A DNA stretch of 64,000 nucleotides from Cellvibrionaceae bacterium 1162T.S.0a.05 (GCA_000964245.1 LANB01000001.1:4340965-4404964); one strand, 5' to 3'; counted from the stretch's first letter, positions 29,191 to 37,717 are shown. The notes: generated by a model not told the origin, from the sequence alone. Program-made: numbers and translations.

Positions 29191-30342
29191 TTATTCCGAT
29201 TTTAGACGCAGCTCTGCCCCATCCCGAATACGGGACAAGTCAGTGACTACGATGTTTTCACCCGCTGAAAGACCGGCAGAAATGTAGGCGAAATCCTTAT
29301 CCATAAATTCAATATCGAGTTCACGAATGGAAAGACTGTTGTCTTCCATTACCCAGGCGGTGTCACGTTTGCGTAATAAATCTCGCGGAAGTTTTACGAC
29401 ATTTTCCAGCGGCTCTGCCCGAATTTGGCATTCGACAAAACTGCCCACCATCAGCGTCGGTTTATTTTTATTTTGCTCACCGATTGCGAGAGGGTCTTCG
29501 ATATCAATCAACACTCGCGCCATGCGACTTTCGCCTTGCAATTCTCCAATCACACTTAAAACCTTACCTTCTCGCTGATCGCCCGCTTTCCAGGCACTGC
29601 GATCAATCACCGTGACTGCTTCACCCTGTTTCAAGCGCGATACTTTGTTCAAAGGTAAGGTCGCCTCTACCCAATAGTGATTCATACCGACAAGCTCAGC
29701 CAACACGTCGCTGGTATTCAATTGCGAACCAACGTTTACTTGCCTGGTAAGAATCTGTGCATCAAAAGGTGCCCTGACTTTCGTACGCGCAAGTTCCAAC
29801 TCGGCCTGCTGCACTGCCGCTTCTGCAGCCGCGACGCGCGCGCGAGCGGCTTTCAATTGCGGTTCTCGCAATACCAGGGATTTTTGCATTGCCGACAGGT
29901 TCTGATTCAAACGCTGGTAATCTCGCAAGGCCAATTCCTGTTCGCCCATTTCAACATTGAGTGCCATTTCAGCCTGCGCTAATTCACTCTGTTTTTGTGC
30001 GAGTGCGTTTTGATAATCCGCAGCGTCCATTTCGAGCAGCACGGTTCCTGCAGCAACAAGAGAACCGGGAGCAAATTGCGCCGACATAGACACAACCTGT
30101 CCACTTACGCGAGGGCGCAACTGAACGTGTTGCGAGGCCTTTACCGTGCCCATTGCAGTAATCACCGGCTGGAAATCCCCTGCCTCCGCTGAAACAACAT
30201 CAACCAGCATCGCCGTTTTACGTGTAGCCGCTTCGCGCTGGGCTTCCGGTTCGGTTGAAAAAACCACAAAAATTGCAATAAAAGCCAATAAAAACAGGCC
30301 AAGACTGAACAATAAGGTTTTTCGTGTGTGCGCACTTAGCAT
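29191..30342 (-). CDS. RND efflux periplasmic adaptor (membrane fusion protein)
   Basis: A 383-residue HlyD/AcrA-type adaptor: an N-terminal membrane anchor (about 10-28), a lipoyl-like half motif 'VKASQHVQLRPRVSGQVVSM' and an alpha-helical hairpin (about 105-180). The second lipoyl half follows ('KVRAPFDAQILTRQVNVGSQL'), then beta-barrel and membrane-proximal domains ('LRKRDTAWVMEDN'). It bridges the pump at 26092-29181 to an outer-membrane channel. It is the first gene of the pump operon; the 271-bp gap upstream is divergent with the Hpt gene and no regulator gene adjoins. Confidence 0.93.
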   Translation of the reverse strand: MLSAHTRKTLLFSLGLFLLAFIAIFVVFSTEPEAQREAATRKTAMLVDVVSAEAGDFQPVITAMGTVKASQHVQLRPRVSGQVVSMSAQFAPGSLVAAGTVLLEMDAADYQNALAQKQSELAQAEMALNVEMGEQELALRDYQRLNQNLSAMQKSLVLREPQLKAARARVAAAEAAVQQAELELARTKVRAPFDAQILTRQVNVGSQLNTSDVLAELVGMNHYWVEATLPLNKVSRLKQGEAVTVIDRSAWKAGDQREGKVLSVIGELQGESRMARVLIDIEDPLAIGEQNKNKPTLMVGSFVECQIRAEPLENVVKLPRDLLRKRDTAWVMEDNSLSIRELDIEFMDKDFAYISAGLSAGENIVVTDLSRIRDGAELRLKSE

Positions 30343-30613
30343 GTCTGCAATTATCTCTAATCAAGGGTGTATGAAAGGAAATCAGGTGTAGTCTACACCA
30401 TGCCAGGTAACACCATTGTGTCGCCTGAAATAGCGATATTTTGTGCGGCAGGCAGAATTGAGCAAGACCAGACTCTAACGCTTGAGTCTACGCCTTGACT
30501 CTACCCCTTGCCCACGGCTCTATGCTGTGAGCCTCAAGCCAGCCCCGAGATACCGTCTATACTTAGGAAAGCTTCGAAATCAAGGCTGTGATTGATATAC
30601 GTGAGGTAAACAG

Positions 30614-31033
30614 ATGGCGGATGACTTTCAGGAAAAGGTTGTAACATTCACAACGGAGAACGGTGAGACCTTTGTACTGCCGGAAGACCCGCAAGCCTTA
30701 TGCTATGACAAGCTCCCCCGCTCATTGAAGAAAAAGCCCGAAAGACTGCTGCGCATACTCAATATGTTTGTAGAATCCAGTCAGAATTTTCAGGATCAAC
30801 TGCACGAGAGCCTGGAAGAAGCATCAACCGAGAAACTGGCCTTCGTCTCCCACAGCTATAAAGGGGCTTGCGGTAATTTAGCGCTTCGGGATTTGTACGA
30901 GAAGCTTCAAAAAATGGAAAGCGATGCCAAAGCCAATCACCTACCCGACCCTGCGTTTATCGATGCCTTTCAGGCAAGTTACCAACTTGCCTTTCAGGAA
31001 ATACAAAAAACCATCGTGTTAAATCAACACTGA
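30614..31033 (+). CDS. stand-alone histidine phosphotransfer (Hpt) protein
   Basis: A 139-residue cytoplasmic protein with an Hpt four-helix bundle. The phospho-acceptor region reads 'FVSHSYKGACGNLAL' with His80; Lys-Gly after it matches the usual H-x-x-K-G pattern. The first 30 residues are an extra N-terminal extension. It could carry phosphate from a hybrid kinase lacking an Hpt domain, such as the one at 20042-22675, to a response regulator; that link is inference. RBS GAGGT precedes the ATG. Confidence 0.85.
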   Translation: MADDFQEKVVTFTTENGETFVLPEDPQALCYDKLPRSLKKKPERLLRILNMFVESSQNFQDQLHESLEEASTEKLAFVSHSYKGACGNLALRDLYEKLQKMESDAKANHLPDPAFIDAFQASYQLAFQEIQKTIVLNQH

Positions 31034-31041
31034 ATCCAGGC

Positions 31042-31989
31042 CTAATCCGCCCAAAGCCAACGCAGCGCTTCTGGTAACACTGCACCGGGATGACTGTCAT
31101 TGTGTTCGCCATCTGTCCATACATGCGTCAACTGATAACGTGGACCCGGTAGTTTCTGTTCATCCGCATGGCGATTCGCATAGTGCAAGGCGGCGACCAT
31201 TTGTTGGTTGGCCAAAAACCAGTGACCCCACTCGTTATCGAGATCATTGCTACCATCCTGAAAAAATATTTTCATTGGACGAATTGCTTCACGACGAATC
31301 AATGCGGGATAGTCCTGCCCACCGAGTTTGATCGGCGCTTCGTTTGGCCGAAAGCCAATGCTTACAAAACTGCCGATTGCACTGTAGACCTTGCGAAAAT
31401 AGTCAGGCCGTTGCCAAGCCACGGTGAAGGCACAGATAGCGCCGCTGCTGGTACCTGCAATTGCTCGCTGTTCAGGGTCCTTGGTCAGATTAAAACGCTT
31501 ACCGACGGTGGGCAACATTTCCTCAATCAAAAAACGCGCATAACGGTCATCCAATGCATCATATTCCTGCGCGCGATGGTTTGGGTTACTCATGCCTAAA
31601 TTGTCAGGGTAACTCTCCGAGGTATTGCCTGGCGTGATGAATATGCCAATGGTGACCGGCATCTGACCTTTGGCAATCAGGTTATCCATCACCTGCGGAA
31701 CGCGTAACGAACCTTCAGGGTGAGTTGCTCTTTGTCCGTCCTGAAACACCAGCACACTGGCGGCTTCTTCAGGCTTGTATTGTGCAGGCACATAGACCCA
31801 ATACTGCCGCACCGTACCTGCAATAATTTTACTGTGAAATTCGAAAGGCCCTTGCAATTCGCCTTTGGGAACACCTTTTTGAGGGAAATGATCTTCAGTT
31901 AATTTTAGATCGCTGCGAATATTGATGTCGGCCTGAGAACACGCTGTCGAGACCAGAAACAGAATTGTCATTATTATTTTTATTGGCAT
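31042..31989 (-). CDS. esterase of the esterase D/feruloyl esterase-like family
   Basis: A 315-residue alpha/beta hydrolase with an N-terminal export signal; 'LVSTACSQ' resembles a lipobox, so it may be a lipoprotein with Cys17 as anchor. Motifs include 'RQYWVYVPAQY', 'SVLVFQDGQ', the nucleophile elbow 'AGTSSGA', the acidic residue in 'FFQDGSNDLDNEWGHW' and His in 'DGEHNDSHPG'. The family includes feruloyl and acetyl xylan esterases and siderophore esterases; a polysaccharide-related role fits the organism but is not proven. GGGAG precedes the ATG. Confidence 0.85.
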   Translation of the reverse strand: MPIKIIMTILFLVSTACSQADINIRSDLKLTEDHFPQKGVPKGELQGPFEFHSKIIAGTVRQYWVYVPAQYKPEEAASVLVFQDGQRATHPEGSLRVPQVMDNLIAKGQMPVTIGIFITPGNTSESYPDNLGMSNPNHRAQEYDALDDRYARFLIEEMLPTVGKRFNLTKDPEQRAIAGTSSGAICAFTVAWQRPDYFRKVYSAIGSFVSIGFRPNEAPIKLGGQDYPALIRREAIRPMKIFFQDGSNDLDNEWGHWFLANQQMVAALHYANRHADEQKLPGPRYQLTHVWTDGEHNDSHPGAVLPEALRWLWAD

Positions 31990-32043
31990 AAATTTAACTC
32001 CCTGAGCCAGGTGCCTTTATTTTTATTTTTTGAATGAAAGCGC

Positions 32044-32077
32044 GTTTGCTCCCCTGCCCCTGGCAAGGGGAGCAAAC
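32044..32077 (-). terminator. strong stem-loop after the OmpA-like gene
   Basis: TTTGCTCCCCT (32045-32055) pairs perfectly with AGGGGAGCAAA (32066-32076), and a G-C pair extends it at 32044/32077. It begins 11 bp past the stop of the minus-strand OmpA-like gene. The U-tract after it is poor, so it may be an attenuating terminator or an mRNA 3'-end stabiliser. Confidence 0.6.
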
Positions 32078-32087
32078 TCGACGCAAC

Positions 32088-32735
32088 CTATTCCAGAGGT
32101 TCCAACTTCAATTCAACGCGACGGTTTTGCTCACGACCACTGGCGGAACTATTACTCGCAATAGGTTGGCGCTCGCCATAACCACGGACGTGAATACGCC
32201 CCTTACCGACACCACGTTCGGCAAGATAAGTTCCCACACTCGCGGCACGCTGCTCGCTCAAGTTCTGATTAAACTCGGAAGACCCGGTTGAATCTGTGTG
32301 GCCACTCACTTTGATCACCGTTTTGTCGAATTCCGCCAATACCCTGGCAACAGAATTTAACACTGGATAAAAATCACCGCGAATATCATAGCGTGCCGTT
32401 TCAAACGTAATATTGCCGGGCATCACAAGGTGAATCACATCGCCTTCCCTGCGCACACGTACACCACTACCCTCTAATTCCTGGCGCAATTTCTTTTCCT
32501 GAACATCCATGTAATACCCCACACCACCGCCGATGGCGGCACCCGCTGCGGCACCCGTAAGAATACCTTTTTCGCGATCCTTATCACTTGATGTCGCGGC
32601 ACCGACAACCGCTCCGGCAACCGCGCCCACTGTCGCGCCCTTGGCGGTATTACTGGTTTTCTTTTCGCCTGTATACGGGTCAATCGTACAAGCACCTAAA
32701 ACTAAAACGACACTCAAAGCCAGAATGCTTTTCAT
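32088..32735 (-). CDS. OmpA-family outer-membrane lipoprotein (YiaD-like)
   Basis: A 215-residue lipoprotein: signal peptide with lipobox 'VLGAC' (Cys16), a glycine/alanine-rich glycine-zipper segment (about 33-77), and a C-terminal peptidoglycan-binding OmpA domain with 'VSGHTDSTGSSEFNQNLSEQRA' and 'GYGERQPIASNSSASGREQNRR'. It links the outer membrane to peptidoglycan. RBS AGAGGAAAAG precedes the ATG. It follows ggt by 10 bp and is probably transcribed with it. Confidence 0.93.
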   Translation of the reverse strand: MKSILALSVVLVLGACTIDPYTGEKKTSNTAKGATVGAVAGAVVGAATSSDKDREKGILTGAAAGAAIGGGVGYYMDVQEKKLRQELEGSGVRVRREGDVIHLVMPGNITFETARYDIRGDFYPVLNSVARVLAEFDKTVIKVSGHTDSTGSSEFNQNLSEQRAASVGTYLAERGVGKGRIHVRGYGERQPIASNSSASGREQNRRVELKLEPLE

Positions 32736-32745
32736 AACTTTTCCT

Positions 32746-34437
32746 CTAGTGTTTTAAACGGGGTTCACTGACTGCTTCAAATTTTCCATCCTGAAAACTG
32801 ATGGCATTACTCGCACCAAACTGCCTCCAGGTTTGCACTTCATGTCCTTTTTCTTCCAATCCGGTTTTTACTGCTTCGGGGAGAGTCCCTTCTGCAACAA
32901 TGCGGTCTGGCGTCCACTGGTGATGAACTCTGGCTTGCGCCAAAGACGCTTCAAGGGGCATACCCAGAACCAGATGATTGACAATGGCTTGTACTACCTG
33001 ATTAATAATTGTCGGACCACCAGCGGCACCGACAGTCATGACGGGCTTTTCGTCTTTTAACACCAGAGTTGGACTCATACTCGACAAGGGTCGCTTACCA
33101 GGTTGAACGCTATTTGCAAAGGCACCAACCAAATTAAAGGCATTGGGCACACCTTCCTTCGCTGAAAAATCATCCATTTGATTATTCATCACCACACCTG
33201 AACCGGGGATGACTACTTTGCTACCGTAACTGGTATTAATCGTTGAGGTAATTGCAACCCAATTTCCTTCTGCATCGGCCGCCGTTAAGTGCGTTGTGTG
33301 TTTACCGAGCTGTTCGAAAAAATCCGATTCGCTGTTTGGAGGCGTACCGTGCCCCTCCACCACGCTGGCTTTATCCAACTTGATATGTGCTGCCAGTTTT
33401 TTAGCATAGTCTTTGTTAATTAATCCGCGTGGCACTTTGACGTAATCAGGATCCCCGAGCCAGTACGCTCGGTCTGCAAACGCCGGTTTCATGGCTTCAA
33501 CCATTACATGATAACGTTCTATGTCATCCATCGATTTTAGATCAAAGTTATCAAGGATATTCAAAATTTCTGCGACGTGAACACCGCCTGAGCTCGGTGG
33601 CGGAAAACCGTAGAGGGTATAACCCGAAAATTCCGATTTGATCGGTGCGCGCAGTTTAATTGTGTAATTTTTAAAGTCGTCGTAGCGTACAAGCCCTTGA
33701 TTGGCTTTCATCCACTTGTCGACGGCTTTGGCGAAGTCTCCCTTGTAAAAATAATCCGGCCCCTGCTTTGCAATTCCGCGGTAAGTTTTTGCCAGATCTT
33801 TTTGAACGAGAATATCGCCTTCACGGAGTTGTTCGCCATTTTTCTTGAGGAAAATTTCTGCGGTCGCCGGAAAGCTACGAATAGTTTCAAGCGCTCTCCC
33901 CTGACGCGCCTCAAAGGCCTGGTCGATGGCAAAGCCTTTTTCTGCCAATTCCGCCGCGGGTTCAACAACCTGAGCCAGACTTAATTTTCCACCTTTCTTT
34001 TGCAAGTAATCCAATGCAGCGACTGAACCGGGAATACCTATAGCAAGCGCACCGGTTTTGCTCGCCTGTCGGTCCACCTCACCGTTTTTAAGAAACATGT
34101 CCCGGTGTGCAAGTGCTGGTGCCATTTCTCGGCCATCTATTGCTTCGATCCGACCATCAGCCCAACGCACCAGGATGAAACAGCCGCCGCCGATGCCGGA
34201 GTTATGCGTATCAACCACACCCAGGGTGTAGGCGACAGCAACGGCGGCATCAATCGCATTCCCGCCTTTGGCCAATGCCGCTTCACCAGCTTTCGTTGCC
34301 AGTGGGTGAACTGATGCAATCGCGGCTTTTTTATCCACGTAAGCTGGCGAGAGAGGACTTTCACTTCCTGCACGACAGGAAAATACCAGTATTAAACTCA
34401 AAATTGTTAACAAGAGCTTGAACTGCATACGATTCAT
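32746..34437 (-). CDS. ggt: gamma-glutamyltransferase
   Basis: A 563-residue periplasmic enzyme transferring the gamma-glutamyl group of glutathione. The N-terminal signal carries 'LVFSC' (Cys21), a possible lipobox. Autocleavage should occur before Thr381 in 'HTTHLTAADAEGNWVAIT', giving the large and small subunits; 'GIGGGCFILV' and 'PGSGVVMNNQMDDFS' are further family motifs. The lid-loop and the substrate-binding 'GRKPLSSM' equivalent reads 'GKRPLSSMSPTL'. RBS AAAGGAAAAG precedes the ATG. Confidence 0.95.
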   Translation of the reverse strand: MNRMQFKLLLTILSLILVFSCRAGSESPLSPAYVDKKAAIASVHPLATKAGEAALAKGGNAIDAAVAVAYTLGVVDTHNSGIGGGCFILVRWADGRIEAIDGREMAPALAHRDMFLKNGEVDRQASKTGALAIGIPGSVAALDYLQKKGGKLSLAQVVEPAAELAEKGFAIDQAFEARQGRALETIRSFPATAEIFLKKNGEQLREGDILVQKDLAKTYRGIAKQGPDYFYKGDFAKAVDKWMKANQGLVRYDDFKNYTIKLRAPIKSEFSGYTLYGFPPPSSGGVHVAEILNILDNFDLKSMDDIERYHVMVEAMKPAFADRAYWLGDPDYVKVPRGLINKDYAKKLAAHIKLDKASVVEGHGTPPNSESDFFEQLGKHTTHLTAADAEGNWVAITSTINTSYGSKVVIPGSGVVMNNQMDDFSAKEGVPNAFNLVGAFANSVQPGKRPLSSMSPTLVLKDEKPVMTVGAAGGPTIINQVVQAIVNHLVLGMPLEASLAQARVHHQWTPDRIVAEGTLPEAVKTGLEEKGHEVQTWRQFGASNAISFQDGKFEAVSEPRLKH

Positions 34438-34684
34438 CTAATGCTTTTCCTTTTTTTGGAAGATCGCCTTTAATCCACCGGGGGTGAATATTTCACAGGC
34501 TATCCGTGAGTTTTATACATTTATTTGCGCAGTTTTTTCTTATGCTAGGCCTCAGCAAGTCGGCGTCACAAGGACAAAGTCTTGTGCAAGGGCCAGCTTT
34601 GGCCTGGCGCAGGGAGGTGCCCGCTTGCCGATATTCTAACATTGTGTGGATCAATCTGGCCTGGCGCCAGAAAGTGAAGGGAAG

Positions 34685-35170
34685 ATGCACGTTTTAATGA
34701 AGACGCCTAACGACTTTAGTTCGCTGTACAACTTGCAGTTCAACTCCAAAAACCCCAACGATAATATTGCACTTTTACGACTCAGCCTGAAAATCAAGGA
34801 CGCAAAGGTCGTTGTTGACCGTGTGGCGCGCTGCAGTGGTTTTCGCCCGCCCGGCGAAGTGCGCACTGGTCACGAGATTCCAGACAGTATAATCGGCCAT
34901 TGGATAGATATATGTGACAAGGATGGCAATGTTATTTATCGACGCACCATTCAGAAACGCTTGCCTTTAAACATGGAGCATGCAGGCTATCGTCTTCAAC
35001 GTATCTACGCACTGGAAAATTACTGCATCCTGGTTCCCGACCTTGAGGAAGGCCATAATCTGGTACTTTATGAGCAGTCCTTGCGTCGCCCGGATGATAA
35101 AAAGCCACGCCGCGTAGAGCGTTTGCGTTTAGGCCTCATGCAATCAGAAAACGGGCGTCAGTGCTTGTAA
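34685..35170 (+). CDS. conserved-looking protein of unknown function
   Basis: I do not recognise this 161-residue protein. It has no signal peptide or membrane helix. It contains 'LLRLSLKIKDAKVVVDRVARC', 'IIGHWIDICDKDGNVIYRR' and 'YCILVPDLEEGHNLVLYEQ', suggesting a mostly beta fold, and ends in a basic stretch. The ATG at 34685 has AAGGG about 4 bp upstream; an ATG at 34697 is an alternative. It is convergent with the Crp-like regulator gene. The 247-bp region upstream contains a CACAAG/CTTGTG hairpin but no other gene. Confidence 0.6.
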   Translation: MHVLMKTPNDFSSLYNLQFNSKNPNDNIALLRLSLKIKDAKVVVDRVARCSGFRPPGEVRTGHEIPDSIIGHWIDICDKDGNVIYRRTIQKRLPLNMEHAGYRLQRIYALENYCILVPDLEEGHNLVLYEQSLRRPDDKKPRRVERLRLGLMQSENGRQCL

Positions 35171-35238
35171 CGGTTCATTCAATCGAACTGGAATGAAAAG
35201 GCTTTGATTTCCTCAATCACCTGAACCTTTCAATCTAC

Positions 35239-35266
35239 GGGTCAACCTCAACGAGCATGTTGACCC
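35239..35266. terminator. stem-loop between convergent genes
   Basis: GGGTCAAC (35239-35246) pairs perfectly with GTTGACCC (35259-35266) around a 12-base loop, midway between the convergent unknown gene and the Crp-like regulator. There is no U-tract on either strand, so a terminator role is tentative. Confidence 0.45.
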
Positions 35267-35277
35267 ACTCCCCACTT

Positions 35278-35916
35278 TTACCACCCTTTCGGTAAAGGCT
35301 TACAAATCTGGATGGCATCTGCTTTTTGACTGATGTACTCACCGATAATCAATTCTTTCATAATCCGGCTGACCATTTCTCTTGAGGAGCCCACCATATT
35401 GGCAATGTCCTGGTGAGTGGGTTTGGGGTCACGGATAATCTTGTTTTCATCACACATCTTTTCAAGTGTATGCGCGACACGCCCGTAGACATCAAGCAAA
35501 GCCAGATCTTTCACACTTTGAGTGAGTTTGCGAACTCGGCCGGTGAGCTCCTGTAACAACGTCATGCAAAGCTCCGGACTTGAGGTAATAAACTCCTGAA
35601 AGCGTTCACGAGACATTGTGAGAAACTCACAATCGGTAACCGTCATGATAGAGGCAGAACGAGGGCGACTATCAATCAGGGAAAGCTCCCCGAAATAGTC
35701 TCCTTCGCTCATATAATTGAGGATGAGCTGCTTGCCATCGTCACCTTGAACGAAAACACTGACTTTTCCGGAGCGAATAACAAACAGCTGATTGTTCTCG
35801 TCCCCTTCCATAAATAACACAGTATTTTTCGCGTAGCGGCGCGCAACGCAAAGCCCTTCAAGCTCCTCAATTTGGGATTGAGGAACATTGGCAAATAAAC
35901 TTACTTTCCCAAGCAT
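35278..35916 (-). CDS. Crp/Fnr-family transcriptional regulator
   Basis: A 212-residue regulator: N-terminal cyclic-nucleotide-binding-like beta roll ('VLFMEGDENNQLFVIRSGKVSVF', 'GDYFGELSLIDSRPRSASI'), dimerisation helix (about 105-140) and a C-terminal HTH ('THQDIANMVGSSREMVSRIMKEL'). The 'GELSLIDSRPRSAS' segment keeps the Glu and Arg that bind the cAMP phosphate and ribose in Crp, so cyclic-nucleotide binding is possible. No FNR-type N-terminal Cys cluster is seen. It is transcribed alone. Confidence 0.92.
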   Translation of the reverse strand: MLGKVSLFANVPQSQIEELEGLCVARRYAKNTVLFMEGDENNQLFVIRSGKVSVFVQGDDGKQLILNYMSEGDYFGELSLIDSRPRSASIMTVTDCEFLTMSRERFQEFITSSPELCMTLLQELTGRVRKLTQSVKDLALLDVYGRVAHTLEKMCDENKIIRDPKPTHQDIANMVGSSREMVSRIMKELIIGEYISQKADAIQICKPLPKGW

Positions 35917-36087
35917 GGATACAGATTGTCTTTAGTTGTGACCCTTTCGGGCGGATGCTGACGACTATGGTAATCGTGTGGCGAGATTTTAGCAAAAACA
36001 CTCACGCAAGTTTGACCTAAAACCAGCGTTTTAACCCCGACGGCTAACCCACGCAGTTGCGGCTGAAGCCAGTTCAGGTTTCACTTT

Positions 36088-36232
36088 TAAAAAAAGGGAG
36101 GAATGAATCCTCCCGAATAAGCATCCAATGAAAGGGTAAAGATCTCCTCTCGTCGCCACGTCCCTGTATGCGGTGACCAGTCCGTGGGTCTCCGATCGGA
36201 TCTCTGTACCGCAGGACTATTCTGCGACAGCA
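36088..36232 (-). ncRNA. candidate small RNA with GGA motifs
   Basis: A minus-strand transcript ending at the perfect intrinsic terminator 36089-36114 has no gene to end: the only reading frame here runs through the terminator. The roughly 145 bases contain five or six GGA motifs and complementary segments (GTCGC with GCGAC, CCTG-CGGT with ACCG-CATA-CAGG) that would fold into a long hairpin. Multiple GGA sites are what CsrA-sequestering RNAs (CsrB/RsmZ types) show, and csrA lies 12 kb away. The 5' end is a guess from an upstream AT-rich CATATT. I do not recognise a named RNA family; 6S RNA was considered and does not fit well. Confidence 0.45.
36089..36114 (-). terminator. Rho-independent terminator of the candidate small RNA
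   Basis: GGGAGGA (36096-36102) pairs with TCCTCCC (36108-36114) around a five-base loop; on the minus strand it is followed by seven T (36095-36089). The Crp-like gene starts 173 bp further on and reads away from it, so the terminator does not serve that gene. Confidence 0.8.
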
Positions 36233-36269
36233 AACGCCCTCGAATATGTGCGTTATTTTGCGCGCCCTT

Positions 36270-36284
36270 TGTGACTTATTCACA
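36270..36284. promoter_or_regulatory. inverted repeat TGTGA-N5-TCACA
   Basis: A perfect inverted repeat with the two half-sites of a Crp operator but a spacer of five rather than six bases. It lies 59 bp upstream of the Hpt-HD-GYP gene and just upstream of the candidate small RNA, and 354 bp from the start of a Crp/Fnr-type regulator gene. It could serve either divergent unit. Confidence 0.4.
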
Positions 36285-36342
36285 TCAGCTTGAATCGTCT
36301 ATGCTTAATGAACCCCCATAAACAAATTCAGTGAGATAAACG

Positions 36343-37440
36343 GTGGACGAAGAGCTCAAGCTGGAATTGCTCGACAGTTTCAACGATATTTATGAAGACG
36401 TTGAAGTATGCCTTACTGACATCCGCATCAACCCCACAACCGAAATGCTCAACCACCTGTTTCGCTCTGTACACAATGCGAAAGGCAACGCTGGAATGAT
36501 GGGGCTGGAAAATATTGTGAGCTACACCCACGCCATCGAAGAACTCGCTGGCGCCATTCGAGCCAAACGCTTCCCCTGCTCGTCGACTCTCAGCGAGATC
36601 ATACAAATCTGTATGGACCGCTTGAAAGACCTGCACTATCGCGATGTTCTGGGTAAACCCTTTGATAACCTGCAAGAAGCCGAAACCATCAAACAATTAC
36701 AAGCACTTGCCCTGAGCGATGAAGCCAGTGTCGAGACACACGCAAAAACGTTATTGCAGTATTTGGGAGGCGATTTATGTGACAGCAAACTCACCGCTAC
36801 TGGAGATACATCGCCAGCAGGCAAGGATGAAAAACCCAATGCAGATTTGGACGAAAACCAACGAGAACAGGATCTGCTGTTTTTTCAGGAGTTGTCGTTA
36901 CAAATCGATGGGCAAAGTGAGCACTGGGAAGGCCGGAGCATCCAGCTCTTTGATTGGGCTATGAAAGTTAACCATATTGGCGGTAAACCAGTGTCCTACG
37001 CACAATTCGCTGCGGCAATCTACCTACATGATCTCGGCATGTCTTTTCTGCCCACTCAATTGATTGATAAAAACGCCCATTTCAGCGAAGACGAGCGCCA
37101 TATGCTGAGAATGCATCCCAATTGGGGCTACGGTTTATTAACGCGTATGCCCGGCTGGGAGGAGGCGGCGCAAATTATATTGGACCACCACGAATGGATT
37201 AATGGTGAGGGCTACCCCACCGGTAAAAAAGGCGATGACATTCATATCGGAGCCAAAATTCTCGCCATTTTGGATGCTTTCTTTTCTATCACACGTGGCC
37301 GCGCCGACCGTGACGTTCGGCGCACAGTGATGCGCGCTATCTCCGAGATAAACAACGCGTCAGGCTCGCAATTCGACCCTTTGTGGGTCCAACACTTCAA
37401 CACCATGGTGCGCCAGGAGCTGCACGCCGGGCTGCTCTAG
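36343..37440 (+). CDS. Hpt-HD-GYP fusion protein
   Basis: A 365-residue cytoplasmic protein. Residues 1-110 are an Hpt domain with His44 in 'FRSVHNAKGNAGMMGL'. After a variable linker (about 135-185) comes an HD-GYP-like domain with 'IYLHDLGMSFLP' (HD pair) and 'ILDHHEWINGEGYPTG' (HHE and GYP). HD-GYP proteins degrade cyclic di-GMP; the usual 'HHERxDGxGYP' has Asn in place of the Asp here, so activity is uncertain. The start is GTG at 36343 with GAGATAAA upstream. It would receive phosphate from a receiver domain, coupling a phosphorelay to second-messenger turnover; this is inference. Confidence 0.8.
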   Translation: MDEELKLELLDSFNDIYEDVEVCLTDIRINPTTEMLNHLFRSVHNAKGNAGMMGLENIVSYTHAIEELAGAIRAKRFPCSSTLSEIIQICMDRLKDLHYRDVLGKPFDNLQEAETIKQLQALALSDEASVETHAKTLLQYLGGDLCDSKLTATGDTSPAGKDEKPNADLDENQREQDLLFFQELSLQIDGQSEHWEGRSIQLFDWAMKVNHIGGKPVSYAQFAAAIYLHDLGMSFLPTQLIDKNAHFSEDERHMLRMHPNWGYGLLTRMPGWEEAAQIILDHHEWINGEGYPTGKKGDDIHIGAKILAILDAFFSITRGRADRDVRRTVMRAISEINNASGSQFDPLWVQHFNTMVRQELHAGLL

Positions 37441-37632
37441 GCCCACCCTAAAAATAGAGCACACTTAAGTATTGGGCTTTGGTCGGTCGCAATAACATGG
37501 CCAAAACTGCGACAATACCGACAACCTTGGTGTTAGCCGGGATGCTACAGAATCCCCAAATAATTCAACAACTTCCCGGATTCCCGCTTGACTCCCTCGG
37601 GGCAACTGAATAACATACGCGGCCTTCAAAAC

Positions 37633-37709
37633 GCGCTCGTAGCTCAGCTGGATAGAGTACCTGGCTACGAACCAGGCGGTCAGAGGTTCGAATCCTCTCG
37701 AGCGCGCCA
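37633..37709 (+). tRNA. tRNA-Arg (anticodon ACG)
   Basis: A complete 77-base cloverleaf with encoded CCA: acceptor GCGCTCG (37633-37639) pairs with CGAGCGC (37699-37705), the anticodon stem CCTGG/CCAGG encloses CTACGAA, and the T-arm reads AGAGGTTCGAATCCTCT. A terminator follows. Confidence 0.97.
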
Positions 37710-37717
37710 TATAAAGA

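Noticed and set aside
36074..36283. 69-codon minus-strand frame
   Set aside because: It runs through a perfect intrinsic terminator and has no RBS; the transcript is better explained as non-coding.
36088..36290. 6S RNA assignment for the candidate small RNA
   Set aside because: A long hairpin is possible, but the conserved central bubble and terminal stem sequence of gammaproteobacterial 6S RNA are not recognisable.
37465..37710. 81-codon minus-strand frame
   Set aside because: It is antisense to tRNA-Arg; its Arg-Gly-Phe-Glu-Pro-like start is the familiar false protein from tRNA complements.
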